In this document: positions 16,574 to 24,847 of the stretch, piece by piece
Position numbering within the stretch: the first letter of the stretch is position 1
Layout: each line of letters begins with the position of its first letter
Assembly: GCA_903837595.1 (NCBI GenBank)
Contig: CAILVI010000133.1
Coordinates: 1-62,370 of the forward strand
DNA: 62,370 bases
Direction: 5' to 3'
From: an uncultured Thiodictyon sp.
GTDB lineage: Bacteria > Pseudomonadota > Gammaproteobacteria > Chromatiales > Chromatiaceae
Translations under genes and position numbers: made by a program
Notes under the pieces: model-generated
Told to the model about the DNA's origin: nothing
The model's input: only the letters and a program-made list of their open reading frames with translations
Database searches by the model: none

Positions 16574-17860
16574 TCAAGACCGCGGTGTTTTCAGCCCCAC
16601 CACCAGGTCCATAACGTTAGTCCCAGTCGGCCCGGTATAGATCAGGTCGGCGCTGGCGGCCAGCAGGCGGCCGCTGTCGGCGCGCGCCAGGCAGTCCTCG
16701 GGAGTGAGGCCCGCAATGGCGGCACGCTCCAGGGTCCAGCCGTCGACCAAGGCTCCGGCGTCCTCGCCGGGGCCATCGCTGCCGTCGGTGCCGGCGGCGA
16801 GTAGCCAGCAATCGCGATGACCGGCCAGTTCGAGTGCGGCGGCCAGGGCCAGGTGTTGATTGCGCCCGCCACGTCCGGGCACTGGGGGAAGCCGCACTGT
16901 AGTCTCGCCGCCCCAGACCTGGACTCCGGGGGCCCCGTCCCGGACCTGGCGGGCCAGTTCACGCCCCCGCTGGGCGGCCTCGCCGTCGAGGAACGCCGGA
17001 TGGACAAGCACCGGGAGTCCGGCCGCCCGCGCGGCGGCGGCGGCGGCTGACTTGGCCAGCTCCAACGTCGCGACCAACTCGATGGGCGGCCCCGGACGTG
17101 ACGCCGCCCCGCGTTGGGTGAGCCCCCGATCGACCCAGGTACGCAGCCAGGGCGGCAACTGGAGCCCGGCCAGTGCCACGGCCAGCCCCACCGCGGGTAC
17201 CAGAAGACCCGAACCGATCACGCCCGGGTCATCCCCGGGTACGTCCGAGATCGCCAGGACCCGCGGGGGTCCCGACGGCAGGGCGGCCAGGAGTCCGCCG
17301 CCCTTGATGCGTGAGACCGCCGTGCGGACACGGTTCATGGGGCCGATCGGCAGCCCGCTGGCCAGTAGCCAGCGGTTGAGCCGCTCCAGTTCCGCCAATC
17401 CCAGCCCGGCCACCGGGACCTCGACCAGGCTTGAGGCGCCGCCGGACATCAGGACCAGGAGCCTCGCCCCCGGGGGTGTGTGCGCCAGGGCGATCAACAG
17501 TTGCTCGCCGGCAACGAGACTGGACTGCGTGGGCAGTGGATGACCGCCGGTCAGGCAGGCGATGCCGTGGGCCGTGAAGCGACGCAAATCCGGCGGCAGG
17601 GTTTTCTCGATCACCAGACCGCCCAGACACTCCGACCCCAAGCAGTCCAGTGCGCCCAAGGTCATGGCAGCGGCGGCCTTACCGATGGCGATCAGCCACC
17701 AGGGGCCGGCCGCGCCGGCTGCGCCGAGCGCCCGGCTTACCGCCGCCCGACCGTCCGCCGCCTGGAGGGCCGCAGCAAAGATCCGCCCCAACGCCCGGCG
17801 CGGCTCCTGCGGGACATCGGCGAACGGACTTGGCGGGTCGGACTGAGGACGTGTGGTCAT
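16574..17860 (-). CDS. Glycerate 2-kinase (MOFRL family)
   Basis: A 428-aa cytoplasmic enzyme of the type-2 glycerate kinase family, which makes 2-phosphoglycerate from glycerate and ATP. Visible family features are IAIGKAAAAM near residue 60, TGGHPLP, LLVLMSGGASSLVEVP, NRVRTAVSRIKGGGL, ISDVPGDDPGVIGSG, and the C-terminal MOFRL domain with GGRNQHLALA and AAGTDGSDGPGEDAGA. Length is normal. It stands alone, convergent with the unknown operon. In an autotroph it would recycle photorespiratory glycerate, but that role is inferred. Confidence 0.92.
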   Translation of the reverse strand: MTTRPQSDPPSPFADVPQEPRRALGRIFAAALQAADGRAAVSRALGAAGAAGPWWLIAIGKAAAAMTLGALDCLGSECLGGLVIEKTLPPDLRRFTAHGIACLTGGHPLPTQSSLVAGEQLLIALAHTPPGARLLVLMSGGASSLVEVPVAGLGLAELERLNRWLLASGLPIGPMNRVRTAVSRIKGGGLLAALPSGPPRVLAISDVPGDDPGVIGSGLLVPAVGLAVALAGLQLPPWLRTWVDRGLTQRGAASRPGPPIELVATLELAKSAAAAAARAAGLPVLVHPAFLDGEAAQRGRELARQVRDGAPGVQVWGGETTVRLPPVPGRGGRNQHLALAAALELAGHRDCWLLAAGTDGSDGPGEDAGALVDGWTLERAAIAGLTPEDCLARADSGRLLAASADLIYTGPTGTNVMDLVVGLKTPRS

Positions 17861-17962
17861 GGATTGATGATCAGCAATGCACTATTTCCCATTTCCGCTA
17901 TGCTCGCGCTGGGCCAATAATTGATCAGCAACCTGTAGCCTGAATGCGACATTGCGGTTTTT

Positions 17963-17991
17963 CTGCACTGAGCTCACAAAGAAACTATAAT
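17963..17991 (+). promoter_or_regulatory. Likely sigma-70 promoter
   Basis: A perfect TATAAT (17986-17991) has a weak -35 candidate CTGCAC (17963-17968) 17 bp upstream. It lies about 70 bp before the small membrane protein gene at 18063, in the divergent spacer with glycerate kinase. Confidence 0.45.
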
Positions 17992-18062
17992 GACAATGGT
18001 CAGCATTGTCTTGCGCCCTAGGCCGAGGGCTGGGCCAACCATCCGCAACGACCGAGTCGACC

Positions 18063-18329
18063 ATGAAACTGTGTTCCAAGTGCGATAACTCCCCACTGCC
18101 CTTCATCATGATTTTCGTGATCGCGACGATCAGCGCGTTCATGACCTGGCTCACCCTGGAACTCTCGATTCCGGAGGTTGGCCCACGGGCGGGGGCCAGC
18201 GCCGTGGTCTTCGCGGTGGTTGGCGGCCTGCTACTGGCGTATGTCCTGAACTGCCTCAAGCACCATTGTCGCCATCAGGACGAGCATGCCCATGACGGCG
18301 CGGACCACCGGGCGCCCGTTCGACCCTGA
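18063..18329 (+). CDS. Small Cys/His-rich membrane protein
   Basis: An 88-aa protein with an N-terminal CSKCDNS (CxxC), two transmembrane helices (about 13-32 and 45-63) and a C-terminal tail LKHHCRHQDEHAHDGADH rich in His and Cys. Both ends would face the same side of the membrane, so the CxxC pair and the His/Cys tail could bind a metal together. No function is known to me. ATG chosen because MKLCSKC begins the compact protein. Confidence 0.65.
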   Translation: MKLCSKCDNSPLPFIMIFVIATISAFMTWLTLELSIPEVGPRAGASAVVFAVVGGLLLAYVLNCLKHHCRHQDEHAHDGADHRAPVRP

Positions 18330-18362
18330 GCGGGCGAGGGGCTCCGAGCCTTGAGTTCAAGG

Positions 18363-19046
18363 TTACACGCGGGGGCGGGCTGCCGGGTGGGTCACCTGTT
18401 CGCGTAGATAGACCGGCCGCGCCAGCTCCGCCGCCACCAGGCGCCCCGCCCTTGCCGCGATCAGGGCGACGTCACGGGCCTCGCAAAGGGGCTGTGGGGA
18501 CACCGCCAGCAGCCCCGCACCGATGCGTTGCGCCAGCGTCTCCCGATGGGCCGCCCAGCCGGGCCCCACCCCGCACCAGCCATCGCCCGCCGGGACCGGG
18601 ACTGCGCCGGGAGCGGCGACCAACTCCTCGCCGTCGCGCCACATGATGGCGTGCGCACCGATCTCATAAGCGCCCCAGTAGACTTCCCCCATCCGCGCAT
18701 CCAGGGCGACGAGCGCCCGGCGGCAGCCGGTCCGGCGGAACTCACCCTGGGCCAGGGCGGCCAGGGTGGAGACCGGAGCCGTCGGGCGCCCCGCCCCGAA
18801 GGCGGCCCCTTGGGCCACCGCCACCGCGATCCGCACGCCGGTAAAGGACCCGGGCCCGCAGCCAAAGGCAATCGCATCCAGTGCCCCGAGCGCGATCCCA
18901 GCGGACGTGAGGAGTGACTGCATCATTGGCAGGATCAACTCCGCATGTCGACGCGGGGCAAGTTCCAGGCGTTGCTCGATGACGCCATCAAGGTACAGGG
19001 CGGCCGAGCAGGCATCACCGGAGGTGTCGATGGCAAGTACTTTCAT
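18363..19046 (-). CDS. tsaB: tRNA threonylcarbamoyladenosine biosynthesis protein TsaB
   Basis: A 227-aa ASKHA-fold protein. MKVLAIDTSGDACSAALY is the N-terminal phosphate loop of the family, and AFGCGPGSFTGVRIAVAVAQG is its second signature. TsaB lacks the metal-binding His pair of TsaD and acts as scaffold in the TsaBDE complex that makes t6A37 on ANN-decoding tRNAs, including the tRNA-Thr in this window. Length is normal. It stands alone, followed (convergently) by the small membrane protein gene. Confidence 0.94.
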   Translation of the reverse strand: MKVLAIDTSGDACSAALYLDGVIEQRLELAPRRHAELILPMMQSLLTSAGIALGALDAIAFGCGPGSFTGVRIAVAVAQGAAFGAGRPTAPVSTLAALAQGEFRRTGCRRALVALDARMGEVYWGAYEIGAHAIMWRDGEELVAAPGAVPVPAGDGWCGVGPGWAAHRETLAQRIGAGLLAVSPQPLCEARDVALIAARAGRLVAAELARPVYLREQVTHPAARPRV

Positions 19047-19228
19047 AGGCTAGCGAGCCGTGCTCCGTACTGTTGATTGGTCGCATACGGCGTCGACCAT
19101 GGTGAGGGCCAGGGAAGCGGTCCCGCGGGTGTGGGGCGGCGGTGAAGGCCTACGACCTCGCGGATCGCCCGGTTCACGGGCGGAGTCGAGGCCGGCCGGG
19201 CCGGGATACCCGGCGGCTGGCGCCCCAT
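19047..19228. other. 182-bp spacer, nothing recognised
   Basis: High-GC spacer between the 3' end of the FimX-like gene and the start of tsaB (both minus strand), so the tsaB promoter should lie here. I see no clear -10/-35 pair or hairpin with a T-run. Confidence 0.4.
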
Positions 19229-21286
19229 CTAGCCGACCGCCACCGCCTCTTGATGAAATTGGAAGTTCAGGCTTTCCTCGGGGAACTGGATGAAGTTGCC
19301 CTGGATGAAGTCGACGCCACTGGACCAGACGCGGCCGATGGCTTCCGGATCTTCGATCCCCGCCGCAATTACCTGCGGCCCGTACTTATGCACGCGCCCG
19401 ACCAGACCATTGAGGCGCGCCCCCGACTCCCGGTCGACCAGTTCCCGCGCCAGTTTGGCAAAGGCGATGCGCAGGCGGGTGAGCAGGTCGAGGTCGGCCT
19501 TGCTGTCCGTGACGCCGGCCAGACAAATGTCGATGCCCAGCCGGGCCAGTTCCGGAAACAGGAGTCGGGCGTGACCCTCGTCGGCCAAGATGTCCCGGGC
19601 GTTGAATTCCAGCACTGGGCGCTGACGGATCAGGTTGAGCCGCAGAATCTCGTCGCGTAACCACTTGAGCCAGCCAGGTTCAGCCAAGCTGACGACCGTC
19701 TGGTGGATCATCAGTCGGGTCCGGCGGCCGGTGGCGCGCTCTGCGTGCAGGGTCGCCAGTGCGCCCGCGAGCACCCAGCGATCCAGGGCGGGGAGCAGGC
19801 CATGGTCTGCGGCGACCGGCAGGAAGGTCGAGGGCGGCATAATCTCGCCGTGGGGCGTGCGCAACCGCAGCAGCACTTCATAGCGTTCGTGAATGCTGGT
19901 GCGCAGCGAGACGATGGGCTGATAGACCAACTGAAACCCTGATCCATTCAGTGCCTGCTGCAAAAGCCCCAGGACGCGGGCGTTGGCGACCACCCCCGGC
20001 CGCCGCGGTTCACGATGTCGGTAGACCCGATTGCCCCCGGCATTATGCGCCTGTTCGGCGGCAGCCTCGGCACGTGAAATCAGGGTCAACGCGTTATCCA
20101 GCGGGGGCGCGAAGAACCCGACCCCAATGCTGAAGGAGAGCCGGCCCAGCCTCGCGGGCAGCGCCAGTGACGCGGCGCCCATCCGGATGGCATCCGCCAA
20201 TTCAATGATTTCTGCATCGCTGCCACAGTGGACCCACGCATAGCACCCATCCTCGCACAGGGCGGCCGCGTGCAAGCGGGTGGCCGCCTGGCGACAGACC
20301 AGTTCGAAGACTAACCGCAGCAGCTGATCCAGCCCCACGGCATCCAGTGTCGCGACGAGCACCGAGTCGTCGGGCCGGATGAACAAGACGGCCTGACCGA
20401 TCGCAGGCGCCGGATCATTAATGACGGCGTGGTCGAGGCGCTTGACCAGTTGGGTTTGGCTCAGCAGCGGGGACGCCGCAGCACTGGCGGCAGCCGGGGG
20501 GCCAGCGGTCGGGGCAACCGCCCCACTCTCAGCGAACCGCCCGCGGACCGCGGCTAGCAGTTGCTCTGCTGACACCGGTCGCGCCAGATACTTGTCACCG
20601 CCCAGGTCCAAGACCTCGCCTTGGTGTTCCGGGGAGGTTTCTGCGGAGAGAAAAAGAATCGGCAGGTTGTAGAGTATCGCGTGACGGCGGATCGCGTCCG
20701 TGACTCTGCGGCTGGCACCCCCGGGAAGGTTGAGATCCAACAGTACCAGGTCTGTCGCGGATTGCTCCAAGACCCGTATGACCCGCTGCGGGTCCGCCAT
20801 TTGGTCTGCCGACAGGCCGGCACCCCGCAGGATTGCCTGGAATTCATCCCCTTCCTGGGGCAGGCCATCCACGATCAGGACGCGCCGCAGCCGCACGGTC
20901 CGGGCGGCCACCGAATCGAGGACCCGCGCGACGATACGCGACGCATCGAATGGCGCCTGGAAGGTCGCGACCGCCTCGGGGCAGGTCTCACCGCGGTGTT
21001 CAATCGCCTGACCCACCAGGCAGACCAACTCTGGACGGCTACCGGTGTCGCGTTCCAGCCGATCCAGGATGCTCGCCGCCGTGCTTCCGGGCGGTAGGCT
21101 GTCGAGTTCCATGATCAGGACGGTCGCCCCCCGGGCGCCCACCGCGGCCATCAGACCTGACATACTGTCGGTGTTTCGCAGCTTGATCAGATGCTCGGCC
21201 AAGCGGTCGTGTAGCCGGTCCCAGAGCCTGAGGTCGGACCCGAAAAAACAGACCAGCGGATCGCTGGGGCGACTGGCGTCAGGCAT
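19229..21286 (-). CDS. Degenerate REC-GGDEF-EAL protein, FimX-like
   Basis: A 685-aa cytoplasmic protein. Residues ~10-125 form a first receiver-like fold without acceptor motif. Residues ~132-250 are a second receiver with D184 as possible phosphoacceptor (VLLDLNLPGG), but the usual Lys is Arg (YLARPV) and the acidic pair is reduced to VDG. Residues ~290-425 are a GGDEF-like domain with CEDGCYA where GGDEF should be. Residues ~445-685 are an EAL-like domain with EVL (470-472), lacking the metal-binding DFG and FIN-type motifs. Loss of both catalytic motifs, with the EVL variant as in Pseudomonas FimX, suggests a c-di-GMP receptor controlling type IV pili. AGGAGA precedes the ATG at 21286. 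Confidence 0.82.
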   Translation of the reverse strand: MPDASRPSDPLVCFFGSDLRLWDRLHDRLAEHLIKLRNTDSMSGLMAAVGARGATVLIMELDSLPPGSTAASILDRLERDTGSRPELVCLVGQAIEHRGETCPEAVATFQAPFDASRIVARVLDSVAARTVRLRRVLIVDGLPQEGDEFQAILRGAGLSADQMADPQRVIRVLEQSATDLVLLDLNLPGGASRRVTDAIRRHAILYNLPILFLSAETSPEHQGEVLDLGGDKYLARPVSAEQLLAAVRGRFAESGAVAPTAGPPAAASAAASPLLSQTQLVKRLDHAVINDPAPAIGQAVLFIRPDDSVLVATLDAVGLDQLLRLVFELVCRQAATRLHAAALCEDGCYAWVHCGSDAEIIELADAIRMGAASLALPARLGRLSFSIGVGFFAPPLDNALTLISRAEAAAEQAHNAGGNRVYRHREPRRPGVVANARVLGLLQQALNGSGFQLVYQPIVSLRTSIHERYEVLLRLRTPHGEIMPPSTFLPVAADHGLLPALDRWVLAGALATLHAERATGRRTRLMIHQTVVSLAEPGWLKWLRDEILRLNLIRQRPVLEFNARDILADEGHARLLFPELARLGIDICLAGVTDSKADLDLLTRLRIAFAKLARELVDRESGARLNGLVGRVHKYGPQVIAAGIEDPEAIGRVWSSGVDFIQGNFIQFPEESLNFQFHQEAVAVG

Positions 21287-21488
21287 TTTGATCCATCTCC
21301 TGTTTTCGACCTTGGCTGGTACCCGATGGTGCTGGACCCCTGGCCGCGCAGCATTGAAAATTATATGGGAGGGCGGGGCGCTACGCCAGCAATGCGCGCG
21401 GCAGACCGTCGTCGAGGATTCGGGCAGGCGCGCCGGGGCCGCGCCATAATAGCCCAGGCCCGCTCTTGAACCCAACCGGAAGCCCCCG
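21287..21488. other. Divergent spacer of 202 bp
   Basis: Holds promoters for the FimX-like gene (minus) and the secreted protein (plus). An AT-rich patch GCATTGAAAATTATATGG at 21350-21367 is the best promoter-like site; no clear operator was seen. Confidence 0.35.
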
Positions 21489-22097
21489 ATGAGATACCGC
21501 ACGCCGCTCAACACGGCCCTCGCCGCCGTCCTGACCCTCGCCACCGCGGCACGGGCCGACGAGGTGACTGACCAACTGGACGCCGCCCGCAAGGCGTATG
21601 ACGCGGGTGATCTGCGCACCGCCGCGGACACACTGAACTTCGCAATCGCCGCGATCAAGGAGCGGCAGACGGCGGGGCTGTTGAAATTGCTACCGGAGCC
21701 GTTCGCCGGTTGGCAGGCCGATCCCGGGCAATCGCAGTCCGGCGGACTCGCCGGCATGATCACCGGCATCAATCTGACACGGCGCTATTTTCGCGCGGAC
21801 GGCGCCGAGCTGACCCTCAGCGTGACGGCCGACTCCCCGCTGCTCCCGCTGCTGACCATGTTCCTCTCCTCGCCCTTCATGATGCAGGCAGACCCGGGCT
21901 CCAAGCCTTACTCATTCAAAGGACAGCGCGGCCTCACCAAGCACGCGCCGGACTCCGACGAGTATGAGGTCTCCCTGATGATCGGCACCCGCATCCTGAT
22001 CCAGGCCAAGGGCCGCGGTCTGAAGGACAGTACCGCGGTGCAACAGTACGTTGAGGCGATGGATGTGGGGGCGATCCAGAAGGGGTTCGGGGACTAG
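21489..22097 (+). CDS. Secreted protein of unknown function
   Basis: A 202-aa protein with a signal peptide (LNTALAAVLTLATAARAD), a short helical stretch (VTDQLDAARKAYDAGDLRTA, TPR-like), then an alpha/beta domain with LPEPFAGWQADPG and LTRRYFRADGAELTLSV. It is likely periplasmic. I recognise the overall layout of conserved hypothetical proteins of this type but no function. GGAAG precedes the ATG. Its stop TAG shares the tetranucleotide CTAG with the stop of epmA on the other strand. Confidence 0.75.
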   Translation: MRYRTPLNTALAAVLTLATAARADEVTDQLDAARKAYDAGDLRTAADTLNFAIAAIKERQTAGLLKLLPEPFAGWQADPGQSQSGGLAGMITGINLTRRYFRADGAELTLSVTADSPLLPLLTMFLSSPFMMQADPGSKPYSFKGQRGLTKHAPDSDEYEVSLMIGTRILIQAKGRGLKDSTAVQQYVEAMDVGAIQKGFGD

Positions 22098-23092
22098 GCC
22101 CGCTCCACCGGGAAGGCCAGCACGGCGTCGATGTGACACTCGTGCAGGTGCGCCATCAGCAGCCGGTCCAGCCCCAGGGCGACGCCGGCGGACTCTGGCA
22201 TCCCGGCGGCCAAGGCGGCGAGGAAGCACTCGTCCAGCGGCAGCGTGACGCGACCCTGGCGGCGGCGGGTATCCTGGTCGGCGTGGAAACGCGCCGCCTG
22301 GGCGGTGGCATCGGTCAATTCCTGGAAGCCGTTCGCCAGTTCCACCCCGTCGAGATAGAGCTCGAAACGCTCCGCCACCGGCACCTCATCGACCCGCAGC
22401 CGGGCCAGGGCCGCCTGGCTCGGCGGGTAATCCGTGAGGAAGGTCAGGCGCCCCACCCCCAAGCCGGGTTCCAGGCAGTGAGTCAGCAACAGGTCGAGCC
22501 AGCCGTCGCGATCCATCTCGGTGGACTCGATCCCCGTGATCCCGGCGGCCAGCGCCCGCTCGCGCAACGCCGACACCCCGGCCGCCCAAGGATCGAGCCC
22601 CAACCGCTCGCGAAAGAGCCCGCGATAGGTGATGCATTCGCTGCGCAGGTCGGGACGCTCAAGCACGCAGCGCACCAGCGCGGCCACCTCGTCCATCAGT
22701 GCCTGGTAACCGAAGCCCGGCCGGTACCACTCCAGCAGGCTGAACTCAGGGTGGTGGAGTCGACCCCGCTCGCCGTCACGAAAGACTTTGCAAATCTGAT
22801 AGATAGGGCCGAGTCCGGCGGCCAGCAAACGCTTCATGGGGAATTCGGGCGAGGTCTGCAGATACAGCGGCAGTCCCCGCGGGTAGCCCGGTCCATGCCA
22901 GCACGTCACCAGGCTATCCAGCGCCGGGTCGGACCCGGCGGAGCGGGCGGTGATGGGGGTCTCGACCTCCAGGACTCCGGCGACCGCAAAGAAGCCGCGC
23001 AGGCGCGAGAGCATCGCGGCCCGCGCCCGGATCGCCTCCAGGGCGGCACTGGGAGACCAGTCGGTCACCTCAAGACCGGGAGACGGACTCAC
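22094..23092 (-). CDS. epmA: EF-P lysyl-ligase EpmA
   Basis: A 332-aa class-II lysyl-tRNA-synthetase-like enzyme lacking the anticodon-binding domain. It attaches (R)-beta-lysine to Lys34 of EF-P. Motif 2 is seen as [20 protein letters not shown], and the class-II motif 3 as [12 protein letters not shown]. The [12 protein letters not shown] segment is typical of the family. It overlaps the efp stop by 4 bp (ATGA), so both are translated from one transcript. Confidence 0.95.
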   Translation of the reverse strand: MSPSPGLEVTDWSPSAALEAIRARAAMLSRLRGFFAVAGVLEVETPITARSAGSDPALDSLVTCWHGPGYPRGLPLYLQTSPEFPMKRLLAAGLGPIYQICKVFRDGERGRLHHPEFSLLEWYRPGFGYQALMDEVAALVRCVLERPDLRSECITYRGLFRERLGLDPWAAGVSALRERALAAGITGIESTEMDRDGWLDLLLTHCLEPGLGVGRLTFLTDYPPSQAALARLRVDEVPVAERFELYLDGVELANGFQELTDATAQAARFHADQDTRRRQGRVTLPLDECFLAALAAGMPESAGVALGLDRLLMAHLHECHIDAVLAFPVERA

Positions 23093-23658
23093 TCCTTGGC
23101 GCGGGAGACGTATTCGCCGGTGCGGGTGTCGACCCGGACCAACTCACCACTCTGTACGAACAAGGGCACGCGCACGACGGCGCCGGTCTCCAGGGTCGCC
23201 GGCTTGCCGCCACCACCGGAGGTATCGCCCTTGAGGCCAGGATCGGTCTGCGTAATCAGCAACACGACAAAATTCGGCGCCTCCACGGCCAGGGGTAGAC
23301 CGTTCCACAGGGTCACCTTGCACATATCCTGATCTTTGATCCACTTGGCCGTGTCCCCGACCACCGTGGCGTCGGCCGTCATCTGCTCGAACGTGGCTGG
23401 GTCCATGAAGTGCCAGTGCTCGCCGTCGTTGTAGAGATACTGCATGTCGGTATCATGCACGTCGGCCGCCTCGACCGTATCTCCGGACTTGAAGGTCTTC
23501 TCCACGGTCCGGCCGTTCTTGAGGTTGCGCACGCGCACCCGGTTGAAAGCCTGGCCCTTGCCCGGCTTGACGAATTCGTTCTCGACGATGTTGTACGGGT
23601 CCCCGTCCAGCATAATCTTGAGCCCGCTTTTGAACTCACTGGTGTTGTAGCTTGCCAT
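23089..23658 (-). CDS. efp: Elongation factor P
   Basis: A 189-aa protein that relieves ribosome stalling at polyproline stretches. It has the normal KOW-like domain I with the modifiable Lys34 in VKPGKGQAF, domain II and the C-terminal OB domain ending near [10 protein letters not shown]. The start [12 protein letters not shown] matches other EF-P proteins, and the longer frame is rejected. Lys34 together with neighbouring epmA and epmB shows the beta-lysine type of modification. Its promoter must lie within or beyond the divergent epmB start. Confidence 0.96.
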   Translation of the reverse strand: MASYNTSEFKSGLKIMLDGDPYNIVENEFVKPGKGQAFNRVRVRNLKNGRTVEKTFKSGDTVEAADVHDTDMQYLYNDGEHWHFMDPATFEQMTADATVVGDTAKWIKDQDMCKVTLWNGLPLAVEAPNFVVLLITQTDPGLKGDTSGGGGKPATLETGAVVRVPLFVQSGELVRVDTRTGEYVSRAKE

Positions 23659-23692
23659 GTCGTCCTCGTTACGTGTGGAAAATAGGCCGGTC

Positions 23693-24715
23693 ATGTTAGC
23701 GCGAAGCACGACCCAATGTCAGACCGACGCCCCGGCGGGCGACCTTTGGCGCAGTGAGCTGACGACAGCCTTCACCCAGGTCGAACCGCTGCTCGCGTTT
23801 CTGGGGCTAGCGCGGGAGCACGTTGCCGACCTGGACCCGACACCCGGGCCCTTCCCACTGCTGGTGCCGCGGGGGTTCGCCGCCCTGATGCGGCCGGGCG
23901 ACGCCCATGACCCACTGCTGCGCCAGGTCTTGCCGCTCGCGACCGAGCGGATCGCCCGGGACGGGTGCCGCGACGACCCGGTGGGTGACACCGCGGCCAC
24001 CTGTGCCCCAGGGTTGCTGCGCAAGTATGCGGGGCGCGCCCTGCTGATGGTCCACGGTGGCTGCGCCGTCCATTGCCGCTACTGCTTCCGGCGCCATTTC
24101 TCCTATTCCGGGCTGGGTCACTACGGCGCACGGATCGCCACTGCCGTCGCTGCGATCCGCGCCGATACCACGCTCACCGAGGTCATTTTGAGTGGTGGGG
24201 ACCCCTTGTTGCTCAGTGACGACTCCCTGCGCGCGCTGCTCGCCCAACTCGCCGCGATCCCCCATGTGCGGCGCCTGCGTCTGCACAGCCGGCTACCCGT
24301 GGTGCTGGCGTCGCGGATCACGCCGCGGCTGGGCGATCTGCTGGGCGCGCTGCACCCCCGGCCGGTCCTGGTCATCCACGCCAACCATGCCCGGGAGCTC
24401 GGTGTCGCGGTGCAGGCCGGGTTGCGGGCGCTGGGAGGGCACGGTGTTACCCTGCTCAACCAGAGCGTCCTGTTGCGCGGGGTCAACGACAGCGCGGACG
24501 CGCTCGCGCAATTGAGCGAGCGGCTGATCGACTGTGGCGTGCTACCCTACTATCTACATCAGTTGGATCTGGTGCAAGGAGCGGCCCACTTTGCCGTGCC
24601 GGACCGCACGGCGCGGGACCTGCTGGCGGCGCTGCGTGCAAGGCTTCCGGGGTATCTGGTGCCGCGTCTGGTGCGTGAGGTGCAGGGTGAATCCTGCAAG
24701 CGGCCGCTGGCTTGA
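23693..24715 (+). CDS. epmB: EF-P beta-lysylation protein EpmB (lysine 2,3-aminomutase family)
   Basis: A 340-aa radical-SAM enzyme that isomerises L-lysine to (R)-beta-lysine for EpmA. The Fe-S cluster motif is C124-x3-C128-x2-C131 ([11 protein letters not shown]), followed by [14 protein letters not shown] and the PLP-lysine region towards the C-terminus ([15 protein letters not shown]). The ATG at 23693 leaves only 34 bp to the divergent efp start; an ATG at 23657 would overlap efp, so the divergent promoters must overlap the coding ends. Confidence 0.93.
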   Translation: MLARSTTQCQTDAPAGDLWRSELTTAFTQVEPLLAFLGLAREHVADLDPTPGPFPLLVPRGFAALMRPGDAHDPLLRQVLPLATERIARDGCRDDPVGDTAATCAPGLLRKYAGRALLMVHGGCAVHCRYCFRRHFSYSGLGHYGARIATAVAAIRADTTLTEVILSGGDPLLLSDDSLRALLAQLAAIPHVRRLRLHSRLPVVLASRITPRLGDLLGALHPRPVLVIHANHARELGVAVQAGLRALGGHGVTLLNQSVLLRGVNDSADALAQLSERLIDCGVLPYYLHQLDLVQGAAHFAVPDRTARDLLAALRARLPGYLVPRLVREVQGESCKRPLA

Positions 24716-24847
24716 CGGACGTCGTTGCGGGCACCGCGCTGCGGTGCGCGAGAAAGGCAAAAATCAACGTTTCCTTCTCCGCCCCGCTGCGCCGATAATG
24801 GCGCTGGACTGAAACCGACAGATCACTCCTACGACAGCGTCCCACGT

